Assembly: GCA_964550065.1 (NCBI GenBank)
Contig: CAZJWD010000001.1
Coordinates: forward strand, 186,001 to 250,000
Length of the DNA: 64,000 nucleotides
Direction of reading: 5' to 3'
Origin: Methanoprimaticola sp964550065
Lineage (GTDB): Archaea > Thermoplasmatota > Thermoplasmata > Methanomassiliicoccales > Methanomethylophilaceae
Shown: positions 8,887 through 17,238 of the stretch, in pieces
How positions within the stretch are numbered: the first letter of the stretch is position 1
Layout: each line of letters begins with the position of its first letter
The notes under the pieces: generated by a model
Database searches by the model: none
What the model saw: only the letters and a program-made list of their open reading frames with translations
Told to the model about the DNA's origin: nothing
Position numbers and translations under genes: made by a program

Positions 8887-8936
8887 TCTAGTTTAAAGAC
8901 TAGAAGCGATACGGTTCTCACGCGGGTTTCAACCCG
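8887..8936 (+). other. Two small hairpins in the kae1 leader
   Basis: TCTAGT/ACTAGA (8887-8892 and 8899-8904) and CGGGTT/AACCCG (8923-8928 and 8931-8936) form two stems in the 66 bp before kae1. Just upstream, the reverse-strand sequence at about 8865-8885 looks like a tRNA 3' end (TTCGAATCCC...), but no full cloverleaf can be drawn. The remaining 8740-8886 holds only AT-rich promoter sequence. Confidence 0.3.
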
Positions 8937-8952
8937 TTAAGAGGATTGCAGT

Positions 8953-9936
8953 ATGATCACGCTCGGAATAGAGGGAACCGCGCACACGCTGGGTGTGGGC
9001 ATAGTCGATGACGGATGCAAGGTTCTTGCCAACGAGCTTGATATGTTCCGTCCCAAGGAGGGAGGCCTGCATCCCAGGGAAGCGGCCAACCATCATTCTG
9101 ACCTGGTCTCCACGATCATCCGCAACGCTCTGGATAAGGCGGGAATAGGTCCGAGAGACGTGGACCTGGTCTCATTTTCCATGGGGCCCGGACTCGGGCC
9201 ATGCCTTCGTGTGGCCGGGACCGCCGCGAGGGCACTCGCATGCGCTCTCGAAGTGCCGATCGTGGGTGTGAACCATTGCATCGCGCACATAGAGATCGGA
9301 AGGGCGTTGACCGGATGCACGGATCCCGCATTGCTGTATGCTTCGGGAGGAAACACACAGGTCATCGCATTCGCCGAAGGACGTTACAGGATCTTCGGGG
9401 AGACTCAAGACATAGGCGTCGGCAACATGCTGGACAAACTGGGGAGGGAGCTGGGGATGGGGTTCTACGCCGGACCCATCTTCGAGAAGCTGGCCAAGGA
9501 TGGGGGCCGTTATTATGAGCTGCCCTATTCCGTCAAGGGGATGGATGTCTCGTTCTCCGGCCTGATGACCGCCGCGGTGGCCCTTCAGAAGAAAGGCGTT
9601 CCATTGGAGGACATAGCGTTGTCCGTCCAGGAAACTGCTTTCGCAATGCTCACAGAAGTCACGGAGAGGGCGATGGCCCACATCGGAAAGGATGAGGTCC
9701 TTCTTGGTGGAGGTGTCGCTCAGAACAACCGTCTCAGAGACATGGTCGCTGATATGGCCCATGCCCGCGGAGCGGAGATGTACGTCCCGGACCGCAGGTT
9801 CTGCATGGACAACGGGGCGATGATCGCCTGGCTGGGTGCCGAGATGTACAACTCCGGTGTCAGGATGGATATGGCGGACACCGGCGTGAGGCAGAGGTTC
9901 AGGACTGACGAGGTGGAAGTCACCTGGCGGAGCTGA
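8953..9936 (+). CDS. kae1: Kae1/TsaD, tRNA N6-threonylcarbamoyladenosine synthase catalytic subunit
   Basis: A 327-residue ASKHA-fold protein. It transfers the threonylcarbamoyl group to A37 of ANN-decoding tRNAs within the KEOPS complex. The N-terminal LGIEGTAHTLGVGIV is typical of archaeal Kae1. The metal ligands H..H are in NHCIAHIEIGR (about residue 112), followed by YASGGNTQV and the C-terminal DNGAMIAW. There is no fused Bud32 kinase, unlike many euryarchaea, so Bud32 must be encoded elsewhere. The 3' end overlaps the convergent recJ gene by 17 bp. Confidence 0.96.
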   Translation: MITLGIEGTAHTLGVGIVDDGCKVLANELDMFRPKEGGLHPREAANHHSDLVSTIIRNALDKAGIGPRDVDLVSFSMGPGLGPCLRVAGTAARALACALEVPIVGVNHCIAHIEIGRALTGCTDPALLYASGGNTQVIAFAEGRYRIFGETQDIGVGNMLDKLGRELGMGFYAGPIFEKLAKDGGRYYELPYSVKGMDVSFSGLMTAAVALQKKGVPLEDIALSVQETAFAMLTEVTERAMAHIGKDEVLLGGGVAQNNRLRDMVADMAHARGAEMYVPDRRFCMDNGAMIAWLGAEMYNSGVRMDMADTGVRQRFRTDEVEVTWRS

Positions 9937-11266
9937 GCTGTCTACCGATGATCGCGTCCAGGTTCTGAAGGAATTGCTCGGTCGTGCCTGCGGGGATGGA
10001 CCCTCCGGCGGCGATCTTGTGTCCTCCGCCCTGTCCTCCCACCGATGCGCACGCTTCGTTCATGGCCTGCGCCAAGTCTATCCCTCTGTCCAGCTGGCCG
10101 AACATGCCTCTGGACGAGATGTTGATCGGGTCTCCGGATTGGTTGAGGCCGATGGTGGGTTTCGTGTGGTCACCGATGGACTGCATGGCGATTCCGCAGA
10201 GCATTCCCGTGAATCCCGAGTCGCTGGTGTCGAACCATTGGATGTGCTCCATCTGGGTGAGGCCCCTCTGGTCCAGGGCCAGCATGCTTTCGACTACCAT
10301 CTTGGATGATTCGCGGTTCTGACGGGCTCCTTCCTGGATGCATCTTTCGTCGCCCATTCCCGCAGCGATACCCACGCCTCCGATCCCAGAGCGTCCGCAG
10401 TTGTTGAGGATGGAGGAAAGAAGCTCGGCATCGATCTTCATCTCCTTCAGATAGTATCTGTCACGGGCGATCTCCTCCATGGAATCCAGGAGCACCCCTT
10501 GATCGGTCAGTTTGATGGCGATAAGGGAGGAGAGCTTCCTGCGCTCCTCCTCAGTGAGGTCCATGAACGTCTTTCCGTTGGCGATGCCTGCATCGGACAT
10601 CAGTTTCGCGACTCCTTCAACACTGCCGCTGACTCCGCGGATGTACGGGTCCGTGCAGACATAGAGCTCACTCATCAGGTCCCCCGAGGGGATGAGCGAA
10701 CCTGTGATCTTCTCGATGTAGCCTCTCTTCACTCCCTCTTCCAGAAGGTATGTGTTGAGGCCCGACAATCCGTTTATGTGCTGTCTATCGCCGGCGATTC
10801 CGGCGAATGCTATCTGAACCAGGTCCCAGTTCTTCTCATCCATCGCGACGGCGAACAGTTGACACATGGTGGCTCCGCATCCGGAGGTCATACCGTCTAT
10901 GCCGTACAGGTGCGGGTTGGCGTAGCATATGCGCTTGGCCTCCCCCATTATGGTATGATGGTCCAGAACGACGATGTCTTTGTCCATCTCGTCGAACTGA
11001 TTGACGTAGTACGCCCCCAGGTCTGATATTATGATGCAATCCGCCTTGGTGTTACGGATGACATCCATGTTGTAGTCGTTGAGGGTGGTGAAGAGCGTGA
11101 CGCGGAACTCCTTGCCGGCCCTCATGAGGGTCTTGGCTAGGATTGCGGCGGAGGAGACTCCGTCTGCGTCGTAATGTGAGAATACTTGGACAAACTCATG
11201 GCCGCGGACAAGTTCCGCAGCCTGAGTAAGAGTGGTAAGAAGTTTTGAAGGTACCTTGTCCTCCAT
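9920..11266 (-). CDS. recJ: Archaeal RecJ-like single-strand exonuclease (DHH/DHHA1; GAN type)
   Basis: A 448-residue DHH phosphoesterase. Motif I is SHYDADGVSSAAI (about residue 31), motif II lies in ISDLGAYYV, and the DHH signature is VVLDHHT near 103. The C-terminal DHHA1 domain ends with GGQGGGHKIAAGG. Archaeal homologues are single-strand nucleases, and some associate with GINS at the replication fork. The gene sits just downstream of rpS15, a long-conserved archaeal pairing, and is probably cotranscribed with it (6-bp gap). It converges on kae1 with a 17-bp overlap. Confidence 0.92.
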   Translation of the reverse strand: MEDKVPSKLLTTLTQAAELVRGHEFVQVFSHYDADGVSSAAILAKTLMRAGKEFRVTLFTTLNDYNMDVIRNTKADCIIISDLGAYYVNQFDEMDKDIVVLDHHTIMGEAKRICYANPHLYGIDGMTSGCGATMCQLFAVAMDEKNWDLVQIAFAGIAGDRQHINGLSGLNTYLLEEGVKRGYIEKITGSLIPSGDLMSELYVCTDPYIRGVSGSVEGVAKLMSDAGIANGKTFMDLTEEERRKLSSLIAIKLTDQGVLLDSMEEIARDRYYLKEMKIDAELLSSILNNCGRSGIGGVGIAAGMGDERCIQEGARQNRESSKMVVESMLALDQRGLTQMEHIQWFDTSDSGFTGMLCGIAMQSIGDHTKPTIGLNQSGDPINISSRGMFGQLDRGIDLAQAMNEACASVGGQGGGHKIAAGGSIPAGTTEQFLQNLDAIIGRQLSSAR

Positions 11267-11272
11267 GGAAAC

Positions 11273-11728
11273 TCACTTGAGCATGAGTTCTGCGTTGCTG
11301 AGAGAGTATTTCCAGTCAGCGGGAAGGACGCCGTTCCTCTTGTAGTAGCGCTCGAGCCTCCTGATCTTTGCCTCGATCATGTTGAGACCCCTCTTGTTGG
11401 AGACATCTCCCCTGTTGTCCCTGAGGTGGACGTTCAGGTCGATGGCACGCCTCATGAGGTTAGCCAGGTCCTCGGGAAGAGATCCTGCTACTCCCTTCTC
11501 CTCCATGATCTGGGTGATGCTCTTTCCGGTCAGGAGCTTTACGTTGGGGACACCGTACTGGTCCCTGAGAATAAGTCCGATCTTAGCGGAAACAGTTCCG
11601 TCCTTGGCGAGTTTCACGATGATGTCCTCTACTTCGGTGGCATTGAGAGGAACCCATGCGGGATTCTCGGAAATCATAGGGCGTTTGGAACAGGATTTGC
11701 CCTTCCTTCTTGTGTGCATTCTTGCCAT
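11273..11728 (-). CDS. rps15: 30S ribosomal protein S15
   Basis: A 151-residue archaeal/eukaryal-type S15, longer than the bacterial form because of an N-terminal extension starting MARMHTRRKGKS. The start at 11728 is preceded by GGAGGATC; an upstream in-frame ATG (11788) would add 20 residues foreign to the family. The conserved core includes GLILRDQYGVPNVKLLTGKS and the helical segment around residues 85-125 that binds 16S rRNA. It heads the S15-RecJ operon. Confidence 0.97.
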   Translation of the reverse strand: MARMHTRRKGKSCSKRPMISENPAWVPLNATEVEDIIVKLAKDGTVSAKIGLILRDQYGVPNVKLLTGKSITQIMEEKGVAGSLPEDLANLMRRAIDLNVHLRDNRGDVSNKRGLNMIEAKIRRLERYYKRNGVLPADWKYSLSNAELMLK

Positions 11729-11788
11729 AGTCTGATCCTCCGAATCATATCCTAGGCGGCGAGGCTGAGGTTTGCGATGATGAAGCAC

Positions 11789-11797
11789 TATTTAAAA
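11789..11797 (-). promoter_or_regulatory. TATA box of the rps15-recJ operon
   Basis: TTTTAAATA on the reverse strand lies about 60 bp before the rps15 start codon, leaving a leader of roughly 35 nt that contains the ribosome binding site. The rest of 11798-11895 shows nothing recognisable. Confidence 0.5.
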
Positions 11798-11895
11798 GGT
11801 GGTTTGTCCGAGATGCGGTTGCCACGACTATGCATCAGGGCTAAAGATGAAGAGAATACTTGTCGTGCTGATGTTTCTCTCGATTCGATCCGTCA

Positions 11896-12255
11896 TCATT
11901 GGGGATTTAAGGTTGCGTTCAGAGCATTTTTCGCCCATGGGACGGTGTCCTCATACTCCTCACGGTCGAAGGAGAGCTTCTCCGGAAGTTCCGAGAACAG
12001 CCGGGACCTCATCTCGCAGTCCTCGTTCACCTTCTTTCCAAGAATCGCTGCGCAGACATCGCAGTATCCTATGTCACGGGTGGCCATGACCTCGATCTCA
12101 TATCCCGCCTCCTCCATGAATTCCCTGACGCAGGCCTGTTCGGACGTCTCTCCAGGTTCCACATGGCCTCCGGGCATTTCCCAGCCACCCCTTTCATTGT
12201 GCCAGACCATCAGGAATCTGTCCCCGTCGAAGGCTATGGCGTACGCGGTCCACAT
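11896..12255 (-). CDS. Nudix hydrolase
   Basis: A 119-residue protein built around one Nudix domain. The Nudix box begins at GGHVEPGE (about residue 29) and continues through REFMEEAGY, with the G, E, RE, EE and G positions in place. Such enzymes hydrolyse nucleoside diphosphates linked to other groups, often for housecleaning; the substrate cannot be told from sequence. The gene follows the fibrillarin gene with a 4-bp gap and is probably cotranscribed. Confidence 0.88.
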   Translation of the reverse strand: MWTAYAIAFDGDRFLMVWHNERGGWEMPGGHVEPGETSEQACVREFMEEAGYEIEVMATRDIGYCDVCAAILGKKVNEDCEMRSRLFSELPEKLSFDREEYEDTVPWAKNALNATLNPQ

Positions 12256-12259
12256 AGCA

Positions 12260-12919
12260 TCAGATCCTCTCGAACACGATCATCTCGTGAGCCTTCTCAT
12301 AGGGTTCCAGGGACCTGTGGTCCAGTACCCTGAATCCTCTGTCCTTGATCCTGGCTCTGGCATCAGCGAACACATCCTTGGGGGCGGATGTGACATCCTC
12401 GGACCTGGCTTTCACTGCGACCATGCCGTATCTGGCGTCGAACAGGTCCATGTTGTCGCAGATTATGTCCGCCTGCCTCTTCTGGGCCACGTCCTGGTAG
12501 ACGACGTCCACTGAATCCACGAACACGGAATACTCCGCGGGTCTGGTGGCATCCCCCAGGATCGGAATCATGGAGGGCCTGGTCTCACAGGTCTTCACCA
12601 GGTCCCTGAACATCCTCTGGGCGAACTCGACGCAGTAGACCTTTCCGTCGCAGCAGATGTCCGCAACATGGGACGGGGTGGTGCCGCTGGATGCTCCCAG
12701 GTACAGGATGTTGCCGTCCCTCTTGAATGGGAAGTTCTTGCCTCCGACCGTGAGATATGCTCCGAGCTTGCTCCTCCTGGGGTCCCACTCCCTGAGTTCC
12801 GAGTCCCCGGAGCGGACCAGCCTTTCACCGTAGACCCGGGTTCCCGGGCATGCGGATTCCGTGTACAGGCGCCCTCTCTCGGAGAACACCCTCCCTGCTG
12901 TGAAGTCCAAGGGGTCCAT
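12260..12919 (-). CDS. flpA: Fibrillarin-like rRNA/tRNA 2'-O-methyltransferase
   Basis: A 219-residue protein, the usual archaeal length. It is the catalytic subunit of box C/D RNPs, methylating ribose 2'-hydroxyls guided by sRNAs, with Nop5 and L7Ae as partners. The SAM-binding motif is LYLGASSGTTPSHVADI (about residues 71-87), followed by VYCVEFAQRMFRDL and the DVVYQDVAQKRQA segment with the catalytic Asp. The usual neighbour nop5 is not present here; instead the gene is followed by a Nudix hydrolase and lies divergent from the NAD kinase fusion, sharing a 54-bp intergenic region. Confidence 0.95.
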   Translation of the reverse strand: MDPLDFTAGRVFSERGRLYTESACPGTRVYGERLVRSGDSELREWDPRRSKLGAYLTVGGKNFPFKRDGNILYLGASSGTTPSHVADICCDGKVYCVEFAQRMFRDLVKTCETRPSMIPILGDATRPAEYSVFVDSVDVVYQDVAQKRQADIICDNMDLFDARYGMVAVKARSEDVTSAPKDVFADARARIKDRGFRVLDHRSLEPYEKAHEMIVFERI

Positions 12920-12973
12920 GATGCTGTGGGATTCCCCACCGCGTATTTAAGAGGGAAGTGCATCGCGAGTCGC

Positions 12974-14581
12974 ATGATCACGATGGAAACCCTGTCCGCC
13001 ATCGCCGACGCGGTCGAGGACGCAATCTCCAAGATCCCCGGCTCCAAGGCCAGGGGAGAGACGGTCTGCATGGGGGCGGACGGAACCCCCACCTCGCAGA
13101 TCGACAAGGTGGCGGAGAACGCCGCTTTGATGTTCATCAACCTCAACAAGATCCCCGTGAACATCCTCAGCGAGGAGATAGGGTTCGTGGACAACGGCTA
13201 CGAAGAGACCTTGGTCATGGACCCCATAGACGGTACGTCCAATGCCATCGCTTCGATCCCGTATTACACGATATCGTTGGCGGTCGGCAAAGGCTCCCTT
13301 TCCGATATCCGTCTGGGCCTCCTGAGGAACCCTGTCACGGGTGACGAGTACACCGCGGAGAAGGGCAAGGGCGCGTTCAAGAACGGTCAGAGGATCTGTG
13401 TCCGCAAAGCGGATTTGGATGACCTCTTCATCATGATCTACATGGGCAACGGTGCCCATACGGACTCGTTCAAAGTGGCCAAACGCGTCAGGTCCTCGCG
13501 TTCCATGGGGTGCGCATCGCTGGAGATGGCCATAATCGCCGAGGGCGAGGCCGACGGTTTCCTGATCAATGCCGAGAACTACACCCGTTCCACCAGGATC
13601 GTGGACATCGCCGCCAGCACCATCATCCTCAGGGAGGCAGGAGGGGAGGTGTACGATCTGGACGGCAACGTTCTGGACATGCCGTTCGACATCGAGCACA
13701 GGTCCAATCTCCTGGCATTCGGTGATGACAGGGTCTACGACCTGATCGTGAGGCACAGGGACTCTCGTAAGGAGCATAGGTACGGGATATACACCAACGC
13801 CAACGTCAGGAACGCAATGGATTACACGCGCCAGGTGATGGAGGCCCTGGGGGACAGCACTTACTTCGTGGATTCTGAGATCGCGGACATCATGGGCATA
13901 CCGGGGCTGCCTTTGGAGGAGATGGACGTCGACACAGTCATAGTGATCGGTGGCGACGGGACGCTCCTGAGGGCGCTCCAGCACACCGATGCCAAGGTCA
14001 TCGGAATCAACGGAGGCAGCGTCGGGTTCCTGGCCGAGATCGATCACGACCACATCAAGGAGGGCATCGACCGTCTGAAGGCGGAGGACTACATCGTGGA
14101 GACCAGGTTCAGGTTGAACTGCTGGTACAACGGGGAGTACCTCCCGGATGCGGTCAACGAGGCTGTGGTCCATACGGCATCCGTCGCCAAGATCAGGCAT
14201 TTCAAGGTGTACATAGACGATGTCCTGGCATCCGAGATGCGTTCCGATGGTGTGATCATCTCCACCCCCACGGGTTCCACGTGTTACGCCATGAGTCTGG
14301 GGGCCCCTTACATGGATCCCAAGGTGAAGGCCCTGATGGTCGTTCCGATGGCGGCGTACAAGTTCAACTCCCGTCCGTTCGTCATCCCGTCCACATCCAA
14401 GGTGACCGTGGAGAACGTCCTGGACAAGGAATGCCTCATAGTGATAGACGGTCAGACCGAGTTCGTCATGGAGGGTGGGTCGAAGATTGAGTTCATGCTG
14501 TCCGATAGACCGGCCAGATTCATAAGGTACAAGACGGATTTCTACTCCCGTGTGAGGGAGAAGCTGGTGAACACCCTATGA
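12974..14581 (+). CDS. Bifunctional NADP phosphatase (IMPase-like) / NAD kinase
   Basis: A fusion of about 535 residues. The N-terminal inositol-monophosphatase domain (about 1-260) shows the metal-binding pair EE (67-68) and DPIDGTSN (83-90). The C-terminal NAD kinase domain (about 268-535) shows GGDGTLLRAL (326-335), NGGSVGFL (346-353) and a later STPTGSTCY. The same arrangement is known in Methanocaldococcus (MJ0917), where one protein both makes NADP and removes its 2'-phosphate. A TATA-like GTATTTAAG lies 26-35 bp upstream, so the mRNA is near leaderless. It overlaps the following JAMM gene by 4 bp. Confidence 0.93.
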   Translation: MITMETLSAIADAVEDAISKIPGSKARGETVCMGADGTPTSQIDKVAENAALMFINLNKIPVNILSEEIGFVDNGYEETLVMDPIDGTSNAIASIPYYTISLAVGKGSLSDIRLGLLRNPVTGDEYTAEKGKGAFKNGQRICVRKADLDDLFIMIYMGNGAHTDSFKVAKRVRSSRSMGCASLEMAIIAEGEADGFLINAENYTRSTRIVDIAASTIILREAGGEVYDLDGNVLDMPFDIEHRSNLLAFGDDRVYDLIVRHRDSRKEHRYGIYTNANVRNAMDYTRQVMEALGDSTYFVDSEIADIMGIPGLPLEEMDVDTVIVIGGDGTLLRALQHTDAKVIGINGGSVGFLAEIDHDHIKEGIDRLKAEDYIVETRFRLNCWYNGEYLPDAVNEAVVHTASVAKIRHFKVYIDDVLASEMRSDGVIISTPTGSTCYAMSLGAPYMDPKVKALMVVPMAAYKFNSRPFVIPSTSKVTVENVLDKECLIVIDGQTEFVMEGGSKIEFMLSDRPARFIRYKTDFYSRVREKLVNTL

Positions 14582-14952
14582 GGAAGATCTACGGCGTGGA
14601 TGTGGATTTCATCGACGGCCTCAACGAGGCTGCCAAGTCCACCTATCCAGATGAGTTCCTGTGCATGCACAGGCAGATCGACGGCGTCGTCACCGAGATG
14701 ATACTCCTGCCCGGTACGGTTTTCGGGGACAGTCACAGTTTCCTGAATCAATGGATGGAGCCGATAGATTACACGATCGCGGGTTCCGCGCACTCGCATC
14801 CGGGGTTCTCCAATGAGCCGTCCGATGCCGACAAGGATTTCTTCAGCAACACAGGCGGAGTCCATTTCATAACATGCCAGCCTTACGACCGCACCAGTTG
14901 GAGGGCGTACAACTCCCGGGGTGAGTCCGTGGAGCTGGAGGTCATATACTGA
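14578..14952 (+). CDS. JAB1/MPN/Mov34 (JAMM) metalloprotease-like protein
   Basis: A 124-residue single-domain protein. The JAMM zinc signature is complete: HSHPGFSNEPSDAD near residues 67-80, with a candidate catalytic Glu upstream (TEMILLPG, about 40). Stand-alone archaeal JAMM proteins cleave ubiquitin-like SAMP conjugates or similar isopeptide bonds, though some act on small molecules. The start overlaps the NAD kinase stop as ATGA, so the two are coupled; the functional link is unclear. Confidence 0.88.
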   Translation: MRKIYGVDVDFIDGLNEAAKSTYPDEFLCMHRQIDGVVTEMILLPGTVFGDSHSFLNQWMEPIDYTIAGSAHSHPGFSNEPSDADKDFFSNTGGVHFITCQPYDRTSWRAYNSRGESVELEVIY

Positions 14953-14956
14953 GAGG

Positions 14957-16288
14957 TCACGCCTCTCTCATGCATTCGGACACCAGGTTGCCTGCCAACT
15001 CCATGAGTCCGATCAGATATGCACGGTCCTGTGACTCGGCGGTAACCGTGACCGTGGGGGAGCTTCCTTTCAGAAGGCTTATCAGGAACCACCCTCCGTC
15101 CAGATTGACCCTCCATGCGTCCCCGTTGGAGATCCATCTCCATTCGGATTTGCCGAGTTCCTCAGTCATTGAACGGATGAATGCATCGGGGGCGGAGCAG
15201 TCCCTCTCCTCCGAATCCCTGTAGTAGGTGGGGAAATCGCCGACGATCTTGCCTATGCTGCTGTTCCCTGCGAGTCCAGCTATTATCGCCGCCGCATGGA
15301 TCCCGTCGGGCATCAGGCCGACGTTTCCGAATATCATGCCTCCGTCGTAGAATCCCATTTCCGTACCGGATGCGACGGCACTGCAGACATACCCTATGCC
15401 GCGTTGGGTCATGTGTATGCCCTCTTCATCCGCATCGGTATCGCCGAACTTCCCCAGGAAAGCGTCCAGGATCAGGGATGTCGTATCCATCGGGATGGCG
15501 ATGCTTGTCGGTTTGAGGTGCATGATGATGACCGCGAACGCCTGTTCAGGGCTGATCCCCTCGCCTTTCTCGTCCACGAGAGCTATCTGCGTTCCGATTT
15601 TGTTCATGGATATCCCTATGCATCCTGGGTTGGATTCCACAAGATTCGTGATGTCCCCGGTCCCGGAACCGGGTCCGTCCGAGTCCCCGAACCTGCATTC
15701 GGGGTCATCCTGGGCGTTGATGGCCAGGACGTCTGCGCCGATGGAGTTGAGGACCTGGGGTGCGGATCCAGCACACGGTCCGCATCCGCAGTCGATGACC
15801 ACAGAACATCCCGGGCTGTATGGGATCAGGGATGTCAGTTTGGAGTTGTATTCCCTGGTGGCCCCGAGGTATCTTTCCACATGACCCAGGTGTCCGGATT
15901 CAGGCAGAGCGGGAGGACTTACGAAGTATTTGTCCAGATGTCTTATCTGCTCTTTTCTGAACAGGCTACCGTCAGGATTCAGCAGAAGGTATCCGCTGAT
16001 CATTCCGTACTCGCGGTATTCTGTAACATACACCGCGCAGTCTCCTTTCGATGCCGCCAGAGCAAGTGCGGGTGCGCTCAGGATTCCGGCATCGATGACG
16101 TCGGCTCCGGAGGACAGAAGGCCCGCTATCAGGGCTTCTTTCATTATGGCACTGCTCTTCATCAGATCCCGGGCGACGACGACCTTGCGACAATCCATCG
16201 CCAGGGCGTGACCGAGGATCAGGCCCATCTCCGGACTTGTGTCCTCGGTGGGCGATGACCTGAGCAGAATCCTGTTGACAGGAGACAT
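14957..16288 (-). CDS. Phosphohexomutase-family protein lacking catalytic loops (probable pseudoenzyme)
   Basis: A 443-residue protein with the length and fold landmarks of archaeal phosphomannomutase/phosphoglucosamine mutase: GLLSSGADVIDAGILS (about 57-71) leading into the place of the active-site serine loop. Where the family has TASHNP..NG, this protein has TEYREYGMISG (89-99), with no phosphorylatable Ser in the right position. The Mg-binding DGDxDR loop is replaced by MNKIGTQ (about 228-234) although the following VDEKG is kept. The sugar-binding GE(S/P)SG loop is also altered. The frame is intact, so it may have a structural or regulatory role. It converges on the JAMM gene (4-bp gap). 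Confidence 0.8.
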   Translation of the reverse strand: MSPVNRILLRSSPTEDTSPEMGLILGHALAMDCRKVVVARDLMKSSAIMKEALIAGLLSSGADVIDAGILSAPALALAASKGDCAVYVTEYREYGMISGYLLLNPDGSLFRKEQIRHLDKYFVSPPALPESGHLGHVERYLGATREYNSKLTSLIPYSPGCSVVIDCGCGPCAGSAPQVLNSIGADVLAINAQDDPECRFGDSDGPGSGTGDITNLVESNPGCIGISMNKIGTQIALVDEKGEGISPEQAFAVIIMHLKPTSIAIPMDTTSLILDAFLGKFGDTDADEEGIHMTQRGIGYVCSAVASGTEMGFYDGGMIFGNVGLMPDGIHAAAIIAGLAGNSSIGKIVGDFPTYYRDSEERDCSAPDAFIRSMTEELGKSEWRWISNGDAWRVNLDGGWFLISLLKGSSPTVTVTAESQDRAYLIGLMELAGNLVSECMREA

Positions 16289-16461
16289 AATCCGTGCTAA
16301 TGTCGTGCTGGTTATATCGCTTGTGGTCAGGGGGTCGTCGAGGGGATTAGTTCCGGCTTTAGATATATGTTAACGGCTCTAAAAATCATCATTTTGAAGG
16401 GTCTTGTTCCGGTGAGATTCTGGACCTTAAAAACGGTTAAAAATAGCCAGATTAGGCCCTT

Positions 16462-16483
16462 TTTATAAAGAACTTTTAAATAC
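16462..16483 (+). promoter_or_regulatory. Tandem TATA-like boxes before the 71-residue gene
   Basis: TTTATAAAG (16462-16470) and CTTTTAAATAC (16473-16483) lie 49-70 bp before the ATG at 16532. The 16289-16531 gap is AT-rich and otherwise empty; the phosphohexomutase-like gene fires the other way from it. Confidence 0.45.
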
Positions 16484-16531
16484 ATCGCATCAGGATACTT
16501 AAAACACAAAACAGGGGGTGCTACAATAGTA

Positions 16532-16747
16532 ATGGAACGCATTGACATCAGCAAAGCCCAGGCTATCGCCAAGAACAAAGGACTGAAGCCCGGAAAGGTA
16601 AAGGGAACCGACGGTGTCCAGTTCACAAAGGGAAAAAACAACAGGCTCGATGTCATCACATGGGACGAGTTCGCGGCAGTTCTCGAGAAGAGGCAGCTCG
16701 CGATTTACGAGTCCGGTGGCTGGATGAAGATCATGAAGAAGCAGTGA
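16532..16747 (+). CDS. Small basic protein of unknown function (71 residues)
   Basis: MERIDISKAQAIAKNKGL opens a compact, lysine-rich 71-residue protein without Cys and without membrane segments. A C-terminal stretch (DVITWDEFAAVLEKRQLAIYE) looks like one amphipathic helix. I do not recognise the family. The ATG has a purine-rich AGGGGG about 13 nt upstream and strong TATA boxes before it, and codon choice matches neighbouring housekeeping genes, so it is probably real and well expressed. A nucleic-acid-binding role is possible from its charge, but this is a guess. Confidence 0.75.
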   Translation: MERIDISKAQAIAKNKGLKPGKVKGTDGVQFTKGKNNRLDVITWDEFAAVLEKRQLAIYESGGWMKIMKKQ

Positions 16748-16798
16748 TACTGCGTAATTGATTTATAGGGGAAGACCTTCCTAGGCTCCAGGCTCAAT

Positions 16799-16886
16799 GC
16801 AAGGGTATCCGAGCCTGGCCAAAGGAGATAGGTTCAGGGCCTATTCTCGTAGGAGTTCGAGGGTTCAAATCCCTTCCCTTGCACCA
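16799..16886 (+). tRNA. tRNA-Leu (anticodon CAG)
   Basis: GCAAGGG pairs with CCCTTGC; the anticodon arm ATAGG-TTCAGGG-CCTAT carries CAG, decoding CUG. A class II variable arm and a TTCAAAT T-loop are present. CCA is encoded in the gene (16884-16886), unlike tRNA-Ser and tRNA-Val here. Confidence 0.95.
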
Positions 16887-16902
16887 TTTTTCTTCATCTT
16901 CA

Positions 16903-16927
16903 GTGCCCGTGCGTCACACACGGGCAC
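16903..16927. terminator. Hairpin between tRNA-Leu and the DUF1634 gene
   Basis: GTGCCCGTG and CACGGGCAC form a perfect 9-bp stem with a 7-nt loop, preceded by TTTTTCTTC. It can terminate both the tRNA and the convergent DUF1634/TauE unit. Confidence 0.55.
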
Positions 16928-16968
16928 ACACCTTTCATAACATTTTTGCAGGGTATGGCACATTGGAA

Positions 16969-17238
16969 TCAGATTGCCAGGATGATCCCCGAGACCGTTA
17001 TCACTAACAGGATGCCGGCGACACCAGCCCAGATCCAATCTTTCTCGGTGACAAGTGCCAGGAATGACACTATGATTCCCAGGAATGGCGACAGGATCAG
17101 CACGAGGATGCCTGCGTAAAGCACCGCATCCCCCATACTCAGCATGGACATGGCCAACCCGACGACGATGATTGCGAGTCCGATGTACACCCCTATGCGG
17201 AGCATGGTGGCCGTCGATTTGTACAGGTCCAGAATCAT
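16969..17238 (-). CDS. DUF1634 membrane protein
   Basis: An 89-residue protein of three hydrophobic helices (about 12-32, 38-62 and 68-88). The start ATG at 17238 overlaps the stop of the TauE/SafE permease as ATGA; the reading frame is open further upstream but that part is an out-of-frame copy of the permease. DUF1634 proteins are typically found beside TauE/SafE transporters and are presumed accessory subunits. Function otherwise unknown. Confidence 0.8.
   Translation of the reverse strand: MILDLYKSTATMLRIGVYIGLAIIVVGLAMSMLSMGDAVLYAGILVLILSPFLGIIVSFLALVTEKDWIWAGVAGILLVITVSGIILAI

Noticed and set aside
8865..8939. A complete tRNA on the reverse strand before kae1
   Set aside because: Only T-loop-like and acceptor-like pieces exist; the anticodon arm would have a 6-nt loop and the T-stem does not pair.
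12947..14200. 417-codon reverse-strand frame over the IMPase/NAD kinase gene
   Set aside because: Shadow of a well-supported fusion gene; composition typical of antisense translation.
15296..16258. 320-codon plus-strand frame over the phosphohexomutase-like gene
   Set aside because: Antisense shadow; the reverse strand carries the family's motifs.
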